Both the position numbers and the translations under genes were made by a program. This document shows, piece after piece, positions 7,202 to 13,970 of a DNA stretch of 22,567 nt. The notes under the pieces were generated by a model. It did no database searches. It was not told the origin of the DNA and saw nothing but the letters and a program-made list of their open reading frames with translations. Each line of letters opens with the position of its first letter. Positions within the stretch are counted from its first letter, which is position 1. This DNA is from a virus: positions 1-22,567 of IMG/VR virus record IMGVR_UViG_3300044815_000061, one strand, 5' to 3'.

Positions 7202-7470
7202 ACGATGCGGATGTCTATCTGGTCTGGTCACACGAACACGGCGGCTGGTGGGGACCGGGCCGCAACGGCTACGTGCAAAAGGTTTCAGACGCCGGGCGAT
7301 ACAGCCGCGCCCAGGCGCTGGAGATCTGTTGCGGATCGGTGCCGGGCACCGCAGCCCAGCTCGGCGCGATGCCAGAATTGCCCGTGCGCTTGGCCGACGT
7401 TGCCGCGATCATCGCCGCCTATTTCGAGACATACCCCATCGAACTGGAGAACAGAGTGCCGTGGCTATAA
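7198..7470 (+). CDS. Small conserved phage protein ('VWSHEHGGWWGPG' type)
   Basis: This 90-residue protein begins MNDADVYLVWSHEHGGWWGP and continues 'GRNGYVQKVSDAGRYSRAQA'. The Trp/His/Gly-rich opening and 'AGRYSRAQAL' helix recall a small protein common in phages and mobile elements, whose role I do not know. The start ATG overlaps the methyltransferase stop as ATGA. It ends in 'ENRVPWL', and its last codons overlap the start of the next gene. Confidence 0.7.
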   Translation: MNDADVYLVWSHEHGGWWGPGRNGYVQKVSDAGRYSRAQALEICCGSVPGTAAQLGAMPELPVRLADVAAIIAAYFETYPIELENRVPWL

Positions 7471-7646
7471 GCAAGGCCAAGACGATCGCCGCTGAGTCGC
7501 TGACATTGGCGGGGACGATCGTCGCTATTCTGGTGGGCTGCGTGCTGCTGGTCGGCGATACCGCCATTGCCGTGCGGAACTGGCTATGGGATCGCTGGAA
7601 TAACTTCTGGATGGGGCCGGATGATGGCACGCGGCACGGGCCGTGA
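7461..7646 (+). CDS. Single-pass small membrane protein
   Basis: This 61-residue protein has one hydrophobic helix, about residues 15-37 ('LAGTIVAILVGCVLLVGDTA'), a short charged N-terminus and a Trp-rich polar C-terminus ('WLWDRWNNFW'). I chose the GTG at 7461, which overlaps the previous stop by ten bases; GGAG lies upstream. A membrane or lysis-related role is possible but unproven. It ends exactly where the convergent 7647-7985 gene ends, closing cassette B. Confidence 0.55.
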   Translation: MAISKAKTIAAESLTLAGTIVAILVGCVLLVGDTAIAVRNWLWDRWNNFWMGPDDGTRHGP

Positions 7647-7985
7647 TCACCTTGTAGCGCGAAACAACTTCCGATCGCGCTGGCTTTTCGTCGCCGCATC
7701 CGCCAGCCGGTCGACCAGCACCGGCGGCACGCGGTTGTTGGTCAGGTCACCACAGACCCGCTCAACACGGTCCTCTAGGCTTTTCTCAGGCTGCTCGGGC
7801 GCGTCGGGGATCAGCAACGGACCACCTGGATAACCGGTCGCACCCATCACCTTCATCCACTGCCGCACCGCGGCATCGTAGTCGAATTTGCCCTGGGCCT
7901 GCACCGGCGGATTCAGGTATTGCGGAGAAGGTCCATAGCCATAATAGGCGTTGTTGGTGCCGACCGGCCTGTAATCTTTTACCAC
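7647..7985 (-). CDS. Phage hypothetical protein downstream of terminase
   Basis: This 112-residue protein begins MVKDYRPVGTNNAYYGYGPS and has a Tyr/Pro/Gly-rich N-terminus, then a helical middle ('DYDAAVRQWMKVMGATGYPG') and a basic C-terminus. The GTG at 7985 is chosen because a full AGGAGG lies seven bases upstream. A TTG at 7991 is too close to that site. It converges with cassette B. The function is unknown. Confidence 0.65.
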   Translation of the reverse strand: MVKDYRPVGTNNAYYGYGPSPQYLNPPVQAQGKFDYDAAVRQWMKVMGATGYPGGPLLIPDAPEQPEKSLEDRVERVCGDLTNNRVPPVLVDRLADAATKSQRDRKLFRATR

Positions 7986-8141
7986 CGCCAACCCTCCTGT
8001 TGATCGCAGCTGGGCGGGATTTCACCGCCCCCGGCATGGTTCGCCCCACCGCACCCCACAACAAGGTTGCCTATCGGCTGGCTTTACGCTGACACCAATC
8101 CTGTCGGTCGTCCGCATCAGGGGGGGCCTACACGGATTTGC

Positions 8142-8324
8142 TCAGGCTCGGTCGCGCTCCATCTGGTCGCTCCGCTCTCCCCTGGGAAAGCAGGCGCAGC
8201 TCTCAAACTCAATCACCGTCTCGTCGATCGGCAGGAAATCCCAGTCGGGACACCAATGCGCCGAATTGCCGGTCAGCACCCTACCATGCGCGGCGCGGCA
8301 ATCGGTCACCCAATCATCGGCCAT
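8142..8324 (-). CDS. Small conserved phage protein with Cys/Trp motif
   Basis: This 60-residue protein has 'HGRVLTGNSAHWCPDWDFLP' at about residues 13-32, then 'IDETVIEFESCACF'. Small proteins of this style are common next to phage and plasmid genes, and I recall them only by pattern. The three Cys residues might bind metal. It starts 14 bases downstream of the large terminase stop and is read with it. There is no strong ribosome site, so the start is less certain. Confidence 0.55.
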   Translation of the reverse strand: MADDWVTDCRAAHGRVLTGNSAHWCPDWDFLPIDETVIEFESCACFPRGERSDQMERDRA

Positions 8325-8338
8325 GTGACGAATCGGAA

Positions 8339-9982
8339 TCAGACCCCGTACTCTTCGCGGACGGTCTGCTCGTTACCGTGAAACAACACTGCATCGTCGC
8401 GCTCCGCCTGGACTTCCGCAGTATGCTGCAGCAGCCCCATGTCGCGCAGCTTCTTGACCGCCGCCGACACGGTGTCGGTCAGGTCCTTCCAGCGCGACCG
8501 CGGGAACGTCGCGACTTCATCAATCACCATGTCCGCCCATTTCCGGGTCGGCGCATAAATCAGCCCGGCCGAGAAAGCCGGCGACGCCGCATGCAGCCGG
8601 GCGATCTTGTCGCCCTTCGGCACGTCCGCGAAAATGGTGAATTCCTCGGCGCGCATCAACCGGCGCATCTCCTGCATCACCGACAGACCGGACGCCTTGG
8701 ACTCGATCAGCACCCCGTCGGCCTTCCGCCGCCGCGCGGTGTCCAGCAGCTTCAGCACCAGCGCCCGCATCTCCATGCGCTCACGCCATGCCTCTAAAAG
8801 AATGATCTTGGGGTTCCTGGCCGTGTCCTGGAACACGCCCCAGACCGTGCAGGCCGACCAGTCGTTCTCTTCCTTCTCGGTGTACGCCGTGTCGGCCGCC
8901 ACCAGCACGTAATCCAGCGATGGATAGATCACCCGGCGCACGGTCCGCTGGCCTTCCTGGAAATCCCGCTCCCAGCTGTCTTCCTGCCCGACCGGCGGCC
9001 ACGCCAGCCACCACTCCCGCAGCACGATCCCACCACCGCGCATCGTCGGGATCTGCTGATACTGTCCGGCCCAGGCATGGGGACCGACCAAACGCCGCTG
9101 CTTGGCCGCCCAGCCGCTGTTGAACCGCTCGGGCCATAGCAACTCGCCGTCGACGCGACGCGGGTCGTCAAAGCCCAGGCCGGTGTGACAGTGCCGCCGG
9201 CTGTCGTACTCCAACGGCAACATCAGATGGACGAGGTTCGGGTCGTTCTCTTCCAGCAGGTGGCCGGACAGGTCGCCCTCATTCAGCCGCTGCATCACGA
9301 TCACCTCGGCGCCGAACACCGGATCGTTGCTGCGGGTCCGCCATACCTCGTCGTAGGCGCGGATCACCGCGGATCGCACCAGATCGCTTTCCACCTCGTC
9401 GGTCTTGTGCGGATCATCGATCAGCCGGATGGCGCCGCCTTTGCCCAGGCTTTCGGGGATGCCGGTGGAGATCCGGCTGCCACCGGCCAGGGTGTCGTAC
9501 TGACTTTGGTTGTCGCGGTCCTTGGCGATCACCACCCGCTGGCCCCATCGCTCCTGGAACCATTCGGTGCCGATCAGCCGCCGCGCGGTGACCCCATCGC
9601 CTTCGGCTTTGTTGGCACCGTAGCTGGCGCACAGGAAACGAACGCCCGGCCCGTGCAGCGGGAAATCCGGGTCGGTCGCCAGTATCCAGGTCCACACCGG
9701 CCACGCGATGGCGACCAAGTTGGTCTTGCCGAACCGGGGCGGGATGTTGATCACCAGCCGCTTGATCCGCCCGTCCGTAACTGCCTGCAAATGTTCGGCG
9801 ATGGCGTCCAGGTGCCAGCCAGGGACGAAAGTCGAACTGTCAAAGTAAGGCCACGCCCGGCGGAGGAACGCCGGCAGGCTGCGCTCGCACTCTAATTTGT
9901 ATTCCGACCACGCCAAAGCCTCGCGCACCAGAATCTCGGCGCGGATGGCGCTTGGCGCAGACTGGGACACGAAATCGACCAT
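8339..9982 (-). CDS. terL: Terminase large subunit (packaging ATPase and nuclease)
   Basis: This 547-residue enzyme cuts concatemeric DNA and pumps it through the portal into the prohead. The ATPase domain shows a Walker A-like 'PPRFGKT' at residues 81-87 and a Walker B 'IRLIDDP' at 185-191, with 'LASGGSR'-like coupling residues just before it ('LAGGSRIST', 165-173). The RNase H-like nuclease domain shows D364 in 'VAADTAY', E427 in 'LIESKASG' and D500/D503 in 'WKDLTDT'. Length is normal for the family. I chose the ATG at 9982; a TTG lies one codon earlier. The gene is divergent from cassette D. The small subunit is not adjacent but about 7.5 kb to the right. Confidence 0.93.
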   Translation of the reverse strand: MVDFVSQSAPSAIRAEILVREALAWSEYKLECERSLPAFLRRAWPYFDSSTFVPGWHLDAIAEHLQAVTDGRIKRLVINIPPRFGKTNLVAIAWPVWTWILATDPDFPLHGPGVRFLCASYGANKAEGDGVTARRLIGTEWFQERWGQRVVIAKDRDNQSQYDTLAGGSRISTGIPESLGKGGAIRLIDDPHKTDEVESDLVRSAVIRAYDEVWRTRSNDPVFGAEVIVMQRLNEGDLSGHLLEENDPNLVHLMLPLEYDSRRHCHTGLGFDDPRRVDGELLWPERFNSGWAAKQRRLVGPHAWAGQYQQIPTMRGGGIVLREWWLAWPPVGQEDSWERDFQEGQRTVRRVIYPSLDYVLVAADTAYTEKEENDWSACTVWGVFQDTARNPKIILLEAWRERMEMRALVLKLLDTARRRKADGVLIESKASGLSVMQEMRRLMRAEEFTIFADVPKGDKIARLHAASPAFSAGLIYAPTRKWADMVIDEVATFPRSRWKDLTDTVSAAVKKLRDMGLLQHTAEVQAERDDAVLFHGNEQTVREEYGV

Positions 9983-10044
9983 CAAACATCATTGCACGAA
10001 AGCAAAAACGGGCGCTCAATTTCATGACATTGGGGGCAAGTGCC

Positions 10045-10221
10045 GTGCAGACCTGGGTCTCGGATCGGCGTCGTTGTGTCTGTGTCGCGATATTCGTGAT
10101 GGTGGTGTGGCAGGCAACGCTGGTCGCCGGTTATCTGGCGGAACTGCCCGGTCGCGCGATCAACTATATCCGCTTCCGAAAGCCGACCCAGGCCGTGCTG
10201 CGGCATTTTGGAATGTTCTGA
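10045..10221 (+). CDS. Small membrane protein (cassette D)
   Basis: This 58-residue protein has one hydrophobic helix around 'VCVAIFVMVVWQATLVAGYL' and a basic C-terminus ending 'VLRHFGMF'. I chose the GTG at 10045, seven bases after a GGGGGC run. An ATG at 10024 would add seven residues but has no ribosome site. It begins cassette D, directly divergent from the large terminase. The product is probably inserted in the inner membrane; the function is unknown. Confidence 0.55.
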   Translation: MQTWVSDRRRCVCVAIFVMVVWQATLVAGYLAELPGRAINYIRFRKPTQAVLRHFGMF

Positions 10222-10222
10222 A

Positions 10223-10327
10223 ATGTCAGACTACGCCTGGATGTTTTGCATTTTCACGCTGGTCTGGTTAGTGGTCGGCTTGGTCCTGGCGTTTGCGCTG
10301 ACCACACGGGGGAGACGGCGGCATTGA
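10223..10327 (+). CDS. 34-residue single-helix membrane micro-protein
   Basis: An ATG at 10223 opens MSDYAWMFCIFTLVWLVVGL, followed by 'VLAFALTTRGRRRH' and a TGA. About 20 of the 34 residues form one transmembrane helix, and the C-terminus is strongly basic, which would hold it in the cytoplasm. It starts one base after the previous stop, and its stop overlaps the next start. Two tandem tiny membrane proteins here could be a holin/antiholin-like pair or membrane anchors, but nothing proves this. Confidence 0.6.
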   Translation: MSDYAWMFCIFTLVWLVVGLVLAFALTTRGRRRH

Positions 10328-10857
10328 ACAACGGGTTGATCGCGATGCGCCTCGGGTATGCAGATCCACCATACATTGGCTCGGCCCATCTCTATGGCGG
10401 CCACCCGGACTTTGCCGGCGAAGTGGATCATGTTGCGTTGATCGCGCGCCTGGAAAACGAGTATGACGGCTGGGTGCTTCACGCATCAGCAACGGCGCGG
10501 TCAATGGCGGTTTTGGCCCCGATGGTCGAGGCAGCCGGCGCGCGGTGGATGTCCTGGGTGAAGGGTTTCGCGGCGTTCAAGAAGAACGTCAGCGTCGCCT
10601 ATGCCTGGGAACCGGTGATTGTGAAGCCCGCACGCAAGCCGGTGGTAAGCAAGCGCTTGGTGATGCGGGACTGGATACAGGAAAGCATCACCCTCAAACG
10701 TGGCCTGACCGGCGCAAAACCAGAGGCGGTCTGCCACTGGGCATTCGAGATGGTGGGCGCCTGTCCTGATGATGAATTGGTTGACCTTTATCCCGGCACC
10801 GGCGCGGTGTCGCGCGCGTGGCAGACATGGCGCGGCAAGTTCGCTTTGCCGTCATGA
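10324..10857 (+). CDS. Short DNA methyltransferase with DPPY motif, beta-type motif order
   Basis: This 177-residue protein has motif IV 'YADPPY' at residues 12-17, the catalytic signature of amino-methyltransferases acting on adenine N6 or cytosine N4. The SAM-binding motif I-like 'LVDLYPGTGAVSRAW' is near the C-terminus, at 152-166. This circularly permuted order is the beta class, but no separate target-recognition domain is visible. 'KPEAVCHWAFEMVG' at 132-145 is shared by short phage methyltransferases that I recall. The start is TTG at 10324, with GGGGGAG nine bases upstream; ATG at 10345 is the alternative. It might protect phage DNA from host restriction. Confidence 0.8.
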   Translation: MNNGLIAMRLGYADPPYIGSAHLYGGHPDFAGEVDHVALIARLENEYDGWVLHASATARSMAVLAPMVEAAGARWMSWVKGFAAFKKNVSVAYAWEPVIVKPARKPVVSKRLVMRDWIQESITLKRGLTGAKPEAVCHWAFEMVGACPDDELVDLYPGTGAVSRAWQTWRGKFALPS

Positions 10858-11018
10858 GTGATGTCCGTCTCTCGGTAGAAACGCTTTTGGCGGGGTTCAT
10901 GCGACTGGTTCAGAGCGATAACCAATGTGACGTGACCGGCGCAGAATGCCGGGAGAAAGAACGGTGCGGGTGCTACCTGGAAATGCTGAATTGGTGCTCT
11001 GAAGCAGACCCTGCATGA
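10854..11018 (+). CDS. Cys-rich 54-residue protein
   Basis: The protein begins MSDVRLSVETLLAGFMRLVQ and has a Cys cluster 'CDVTGAECREKERCGCYLEM' then 'LNWC', five Cys over about 26 residues, fitting a small zinc-binding domain. The ATG overlaps the DNA methyltransferase stop as ATGA. It is probably translated with it. The function is unknown; nucleic acid or methyltransferase partner binding is a guess. Confidence 0.65.
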   Translation: MSDVRLSVETLLAGFMRLVQSDNQCDVTGAECREKERCGCYLEMLNWCSEADPA

Positions 11019-11305
11019 CCGACAATCCAAAACCCATCCCCATGCCGAGCGACCCGTACGCCGGCATGCCCAAGCTGGCCAAGCTGCTGGAGGCCGGCGA
11101 TGTCGCGCTGGTCGCCTGGACGCTGTGGAGCCGGTCGATCGAAATGCGCGCCACCGCCATCGCGTTCCGCGCCCGTGCGGATGCTATGGAACACATCGGC
11201 GACGATGGGGCAAAGTGGCTGCGGAAAGCGGCGACCCTGGAGCTGGCAGCCGACCGGCTGATGGGCGCGGCACTGGGGGAGCCATGGGAACCAAGCCCGC
11301 TGTGA
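11015..11305 (+). CDS. Small helical hypothetical protein
   Basis: This 96-residue protein has a Pro-rich start (MTDNPKPIPMPSDPYAGMPK), then Ala-rich helices with an Arg/Glu pattern ('RSIEMRATAIAFRARADAME'). It starts with an ATGA overlap and its end overlaps the next gene by 22 bases. The helical, soluble composition suggests a small DNA-modifying cassette partner, but no motif is visible. Confidence 0.7.
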   Translation: MTDNPKPIPMPSDPYAGMPKLAKLLEAGDVALVAWTLWSRSIEMRATAIAFRARADAMEHIGDDGAKWLRKAATLELAADRLMGAALGEPWEPSPL

Positions 11306-11478
11306 TAACCGACGCGATGGTGGAGCTGGCGGCACGGGCCTACGTCCGTGCGGTGCAGGAGACGTTCAAGGATTTTGAGCCGATCGACTACCGATCCGCC
11401 GACTGGCAGCAGTTCGAGGACACCGGCTGGCAGGATCTGCGCAGGCCGATCCGCGCCGCCCTGGAGGCGGTCATGTAA
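11284..11478 (+). CDS. Small hypothetical protein ending cassette D
   Basis: This 64-residue protein begins MGTKPAVITDAMVELAARAY and has acidic-aromatic segments ('ETFKDFEPIDYRSADWQQFE'). A GGGGGAG ribosome site lies just upstream of the ATG at 11284. It overlaps the previous gene by 22 bases and ends 15 bases from the convergent gene on the minus strand. The function is unknown. Confidence 0.65.
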   Translation: MGTKPAVITDAMVELAARAYVRAVQETFKDFEPIDYRSADWQQFEDTGWQDLRRPIRAALEAVM

Positions 11479-11493
11479 ACGGTGGTATCGGAT

Positions 11494-11673
11494 TTAGTGG
11501 ACATCAGTTGCGCCCTCCTTTGTGGCGAGACGGTAGAGCGCCGCGATCACCGCCCGCGACAATTTCTCCGCCTCGGCCGCAGTCCACCCAGATGTCCCGC
11601 CATCGGCGTTTCGCGTAATGATCCTATCGCCGTAGAGCCACGCTGGCGAATGGGTCGGCTGGTCCTTGCTCAT
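11494..11673 (-). CDS. 59-residue hypothetical protein, block E
   Basis: The protein begins MSKDQPTHSPAWLYGDRIIT and continues 'RNADGGTSGWTAAEAEKLSR' with a helical end. A GGGGACC ribosome site lies upstream of the ATG at 11673. It is the last gene of block E and converges on cassette D. The stop region overlaps another ATG followed by an ACC-ACC element (11475-11504), so it may have had a further downstream neighbour that was lost. The function is unknown. Confidence 0.65.
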   Translation of the reverse strand: MSKDQPTHSPAWLYGDRIITRNADGGTSGWTAAEAEKLSRAVIAALYRLATKEGATDVH

Positions 11674-11683
11674 TTGAGGTCCC

Positions 11684-11713
11684 CTAAACGGTGGTTGTGA
11701 TTTGGTCAGACAT
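11684..11713 (-). other. Nine-codon micro-ORF, remnant or leader (MSDQITTTV)
   Basis: This frame opens with ATG at 11713, overlapping the previous stop as ATGTCTGA, and ends with TAG at 11684. Its start resembles the 5' ends of nearby genes (MSD...TT). It could be a leader peptide that couples translation, or a remnant of a gene whose body was deleted. It ends 11 bases before the next ATG. Confidence 0.4.
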
Positions 11714-11903
11714 TTTCTGCATCCTTCGCAGCTTGGTAGGCCAAGTCAGCCAAGACGATCCCACTGTCCGGGTTATTCGCGCGCTTAGCTGCCTCGAACA
11801 ACGCGCGTGCTTCTATGGCTTTGCCACAGTCGTGCGGGCCGGAGAATACCTCTCCGCAGCATGAGCAGCGGCGCTTGGTGGTCTTGGATGCGTGGTCAGA
11901 CAT
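11706..11903 (-). CDS. Small Cys-rich protein, block E
   Basis: This 65-residue protein has 'RRCSCCGEVFSGPHDCGKA' near residues 11-29, a four-Cys arrangement typical of a zinc knuckle, then a helical C-terminus. The start shares the MSDxxSKTTK opening of the micro-ORF at 14212, base for base over most of 36 positions. It overlaps the previous stop by eight bases. It may bind nucleic acid; the function is unknown. Confidence 0.7.
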   Translation of the reverse strand: MSDHASKTTKRRCSCCGEVFSGPHDCGKAIEARALFEAAKRANNPDSGIVLADLAYQAAKDAENV

Positions 11904-12141
11904 TTTTCATACCCTTCAACTGGCCTACGGTGACGCGCAGCCCAGATTGGAACCTCGGCAGTGTGTTGATGGTCATCTTGTCTGGATCAGGCTCTGGCGT
12001 GTTCCAGTGGCCGATCGACAGAACCTCATCATCCGGGGCGCCGCTGTAGAGAAATAGGATCGCCCGCACGAATTCATCCGCCGATAGAATTCCAGTCTCA
12101 AAGCTGGTCAACTTGGTGGTTTCCGCTTCACGCTTTTTCAT
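11896..12141 (-). CDS. Small hypothetical protein, block E
   Basis: This 81-residue protein begins MKKREAETTKLTSFETGILS and has a helical body 'ADEFVRAILFLYSGAPDDEV' and a C-terminal 'LRVTVGQLKGMKNV'. The ETTK near the start carries the block E ACC-ACC signature. It overlaps its neighbours by 14 and 8 bases. The function is unknown. Confidence 0.65.
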   Translation of the reverse strand: MKKREAETTKLTSFETGILSADEFVRAILFLYSGAPDDEVLSIGHWNTPEPDPDKMTINTLPRFQSGLRVTVGQLKGMKNV

Positions 12142-12346
12142 TTACAGCCTCTGTTGCCGCGAGTTCCTTCAGCTTCGCGTCCCGGTCGGCCTCTCGGTCA
12201 AAGAACATCGGCTTGCCGTCCTTGAAAATATGCGCCCAGCCGTTCTTCCCGACCCGTGCCTGGATGGCATAAATCGGCTGCATGGTCTTGGTGTTGATCC
12301 AGTCGCATGGCCGAAAGCGTCGACGCTCTGCGATATGGTCAGGCAT
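12128..12346 (-). CDS. Small hypothetical protein with Trp/Phe-rich core
   Basis: This 72-residue protein begins MPDHIAERRRFRPCDWINTK and contains 'ARVGKNGWAHIFKDGKPMFF', a beta-like pattern, then a charged helix. The start overlaps the previous stop as ATGCCTGA, the eight-base junction seen elsewhere in this block. No motif I can name is present. Confidence 0.65.
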   Translation of the reverse strand: MPDHIAERRRFRPCDWINTKTMQPIYAIQARVGKNGWAHIFKDGKPMFFDREADRDAKLKELAATEAVNEKA

Positions 12347-12506
12347 GGCGGATCACCCTCGCAGCGTCGCGGATCGCAAACGTGACGGCCGCTTTGACGG
12401 CGGCAGGGACGGTCTTGCAGGCGCACTCGGGATAGCTGCACGCGAGATGAACGTTTGCCGCATCGCAGCCTATCCGGATCGCGGCGGTTATTTTGGTGGT
12501 GTTCAT
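12339..12506 (-). CDS. 55-residue Cys-containing hypothetical protein
   Basis: The protein begins MNTTKITAAIRIGCDAANVH, then 'CSYPECACKTVPAAVKAAV' and a basic end. Three Cys within eight residues hint at metal binding. The start overlaps the previous stop as ATGA, and its stop overlaps the next start by eight bases. The MNTTK opening has the block E signature. The function is unknown. Confidence 0.65.
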   Translation of the reverse strand: MNTTKITAAIRIGCDAANVHLACSYPECACKTVPAAVKAAVTFAIRDAARVIRHA

Positions 12507-12712
12507 TCGTCCCTGTCCGAAATATCGTGATCCGGTTCATCGAAGCCCACCACCAAGGTGTACGCCGGCTTGCCTGTGGCGGTGCTTGAGAATGTCACCC
12601 TGGCAACCTGGAACATCCCGTTGTCCAACGAGAATTGCAGCGTCGGCTCAAAGTTATCGACCATCTCGTGCAGGCGCTTGATGATCTCATTGACGTTCGG
12701 TTTTGGAGTCAT
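12503..12712 (-). CDS. Small hypothetical protein, beta-rich
   Basis: This 69-residue protein begins MTPKPNVNEIIKRLHEMVDN, with an N-terminal helix then beta-like 'FQVARVTFSSTATGKPAYTL' and an acidic tail 'DEPDHDISDRDE'. It starts two bases after the upstream stop and its own stop overlaps the next ATG. It is one of the few genes in this block without the ACC-ACC start signature. The function is unknown. Confidence 0.65.
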   Translation of the reverse strand: MTPKPNVNEIIKRLHEMVDNFEPTLQFSLDNGMFQVARVTFSSTATGKPAYTLVVGFDEPDHDISDRDE

Positions 12713-12714
12713 GA

Positions 12715-12873
12715 CTACCCGATCAAGCGCGATAATCGGCCCGCCGCTAGGCCGATGCCGACGAACATCACAAATGAGCCGTTTGATGACCCGGCGCAGC
12801 CGCCGACAATCAGCGCCAACGCAAAGATCACGAGCGGATCGCAGACCGCGTGTAGAATGTCTGCCCTGGTCAT
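12715..12873 (-). CDS. 52-residue membrane protein with two hydrophobic stretches
   Basis: The protein begins MTRADILHAVCDPLVIFALA, then 'LIVGGCAGSSNGSFVMFVGI' and ends with a basic 'GRLSRLIG'. Two hydrophobic stretches (about residues 13-27 and 33-44) could form a hairpin of membrane helices. The start overlaps the previous stop as ATGA. Size and topology fit many small phage membrane proteins, including holins, but no evidence decides this. Confidence 0.6.
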   Translation of the reverse strand: MTRADILHAVCDPLVIFALALIVGGCAGSSNGSFVMFVGIGLAAGRLSRLIG

Positions 12874-13112
12874 GTCGCGAGACACAGCCGGCTAGCCGTC
12901 AGGCACGCCTCCATTGCCGAGCGCTTTTCTGGCTCGCGATCAAGAATGCCTTGTATGGCGTGTGAGTAGGCGGCTGCATAAAAGGAGGCGGCATCACTCG
13001 CCGCTCCGGTCGCTACCTTGCAGGTCTCGCGCCACTTGCGCTCTTTCCGCGCTAGCCATGCGATGATCTGTTCGCGATAGGCGTCGACATCGGTGGTTGG
13101 GATTTCAGCCAT
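12870..13112 (-). CDS. Small helical hypothetical protein
   Basis: This 80-residue protein begins MAEIPTTDVDAYREQIIAWL and continues 'ARKERKWRETCKVATGAASD', a charged then Ala-rich helix. It has the block E Thr-Thr start and an eight-base overlap with the previous stop (ATGGCTGA). The function is unknown. Confidence 0.7.
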   Translation of the reverse strand: MAEIPTTDVDAYREQIIAWLARKERKWRETCKVATGAASDAASFYAAAYSHAIQGILDREPEKRSAMEACLTASRLCLAT

Positions 13113-13446
13113 GAGTTTCTGCGCTCCGCTTGCTCATCTCTGCCGCAAATTCCTTGATACGCGGCATCAGGTATTTGTCCCGCACGCGCTCAACGACACA
13201 CATGGACCCGTGGTGATGTGTCTCCCATCGCCGGCATCGGCGCTTGTGCATTTCCAGCATGTCGCTGAACTGGTAGATATTCCATGCGATGCTTCCGCGT
13301 TCGTCCCATTTGAAATACCACTGTGCGGTAAGGTCAGATTCGGATAGGGCATAAAGCTCGTCATCGAAGCGACCGACGAGGGATGTGATCGTGTCGCCGA
13401 TCGCTTTGTCCAGGTCGCCACTGGTCGTCTTGATCGGGTCAGACAT
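13105..13446 (-). CDS. Hypothetical protein, block E (113 aa)
   Basis: This protein begins MSDPIKTTSGDLDKAIGDTI and contains 'LTAQWYFKWDERGSIAWNIY', then a His/Arg-rich 'KRRCRRWETHHHGSMC'. The His/Cys-rich region may bind metal. Start overlap with an upstream micro-ORF is TAATG. Its ACC-ACC core is present with one base change (ACGACC). The function is unknown. Confidence 0.7.
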   Translation of the reverse strand: MSDPIKTTSGDLDKAIGDTITSLVGRFDDELYALSESDLTAQWYFKWDERGSIAWNIYQFSDMLEMHKRRCRRWETHHHGSMCVVERVRDKYLMPRIKEFAAEMSKRSAETHG

Positions 13447-13499
13447 TATCTGCGCCTTCCTTCAGCGCGGCGTTGATCGGCGTCCGATTTAGCGGCCAT
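13446..13499 (-). other. 17-residue micro-ORF between two block E genes
   Basis: The frame ATG at 13499 to TAA at 13446 encodes MAAKSDADQRRAEGRRR, strongly basic at its end. The TAA overlaps the next ATG (TAATG), and its start lies within the last codons of the upstream gene. It bridges a 42-base gap and could carry ribosomes onto the next gene, or be fortuitous. Confidence 0.35.
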
Positions 13500-13761
13500 T
13501 AGATGAAGCCTCCTGACGGACGACGGCAAAGCCTTCGTGAGCTAACCGCTTCAGCACGGCGTCGGCCCAATCCTCCGGTGACGAGTACATGCCTCGCCCC
13601 ATCAGTAGGCAGTACGCGATAGCATCGCGGGCGGCTAAGCTAGTAGCTTGCAATTTACCATCGATCCAATCGCAGCCGGTTCGGTGCCCTTCAGAGCGTC
13701 CACAGCGCGGGCATGCCGGGTTGGTCGTCGAAGGGATGTCGGTGGTGGTTCGCTCGATCAT
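13489..13761 (-). CDS. Zinc-finger-like small protein
   Basis: This 90-residue protein has 'CPRCGRSEGHRTGCDW' near residues 17-32, a CxxC plus spaced Cys/His set that can bind Zn. A helical part follows ('SLAARDAIAYCLLMGRGMYS'). The ATG at 13761 is chosen because it overlaps the previous stop as ATGA; a GTG at 13770 is in frame but has no ribosome site at a usable distance. The start has the Thr-Thr signature (ERTTTD). A nucleic-acid role is possible. Confidence 0.7.
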   Translation of the reverse strand: MIERTTTDIPSTTNPACPRCGRSEGHRTGCDWIDGKLQATSLAARDAIAYCLLMGRGMYSSPEDWADAVLKRLAHEGFAVVRQEASSNGR

Positions 13762-13970
13762 CTCTTGCACGCCTCAACCATGTCGGGTGCCATGGCTGCG
13801 CCACGGATCTGTCTGGCCACGCCAGAGACGATGGCCCGAGCACGCGGAGCACCCTTGCCTGTCACATGATCGGCCGCCGCCTCTACTTCGTGAGCCATCC
13901 GGACCATGACGGCCCTGAGATGTAGTAGACGTTGGACAGGATCGGGCTTGCTGCTGGTGGTTTCAGACAT
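13758..13970 (-). CDS. Small helical basic protein
   Basis: This 70-residue protein begins MSETTSSKPDPVQRLLHLRA, with an amphipathic helix 'VMVRMAHEVEAAADHVTGKG' and a basic end. The start overlaps the previous stop as ATGTCTGA and carries the TT signature. The reading frame is open upstream, but the overlap selects 13970. The function is unknown. Confidence 0.7.
   Translation of the reverse strand: MSETTSSKPDPVQRLLHLRAVMVRMAHEVEAAADHVTGKGAPRARAIVSGVARQIRGAAMAPDMVEACKR

Noticed and set aside
7986-8141. 156-base gap downstream of the 60-residue gene
   Set aside because: I looked for a gene, tRNA or strong hairpin and saw none that I can support.
9185-9895. Plus-strand frame opposite terL
   Set aside because: terL has clear ATPase and nuclease motifs on the minus strand; this is its shadow.
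11475-11504. Minus-strand frame starting at 11504 as a gene
   Set aside because: It runs into the antisense of the plus-strand gene 11284-11478 and has no protein-like body; kept only as a repeat remnant.
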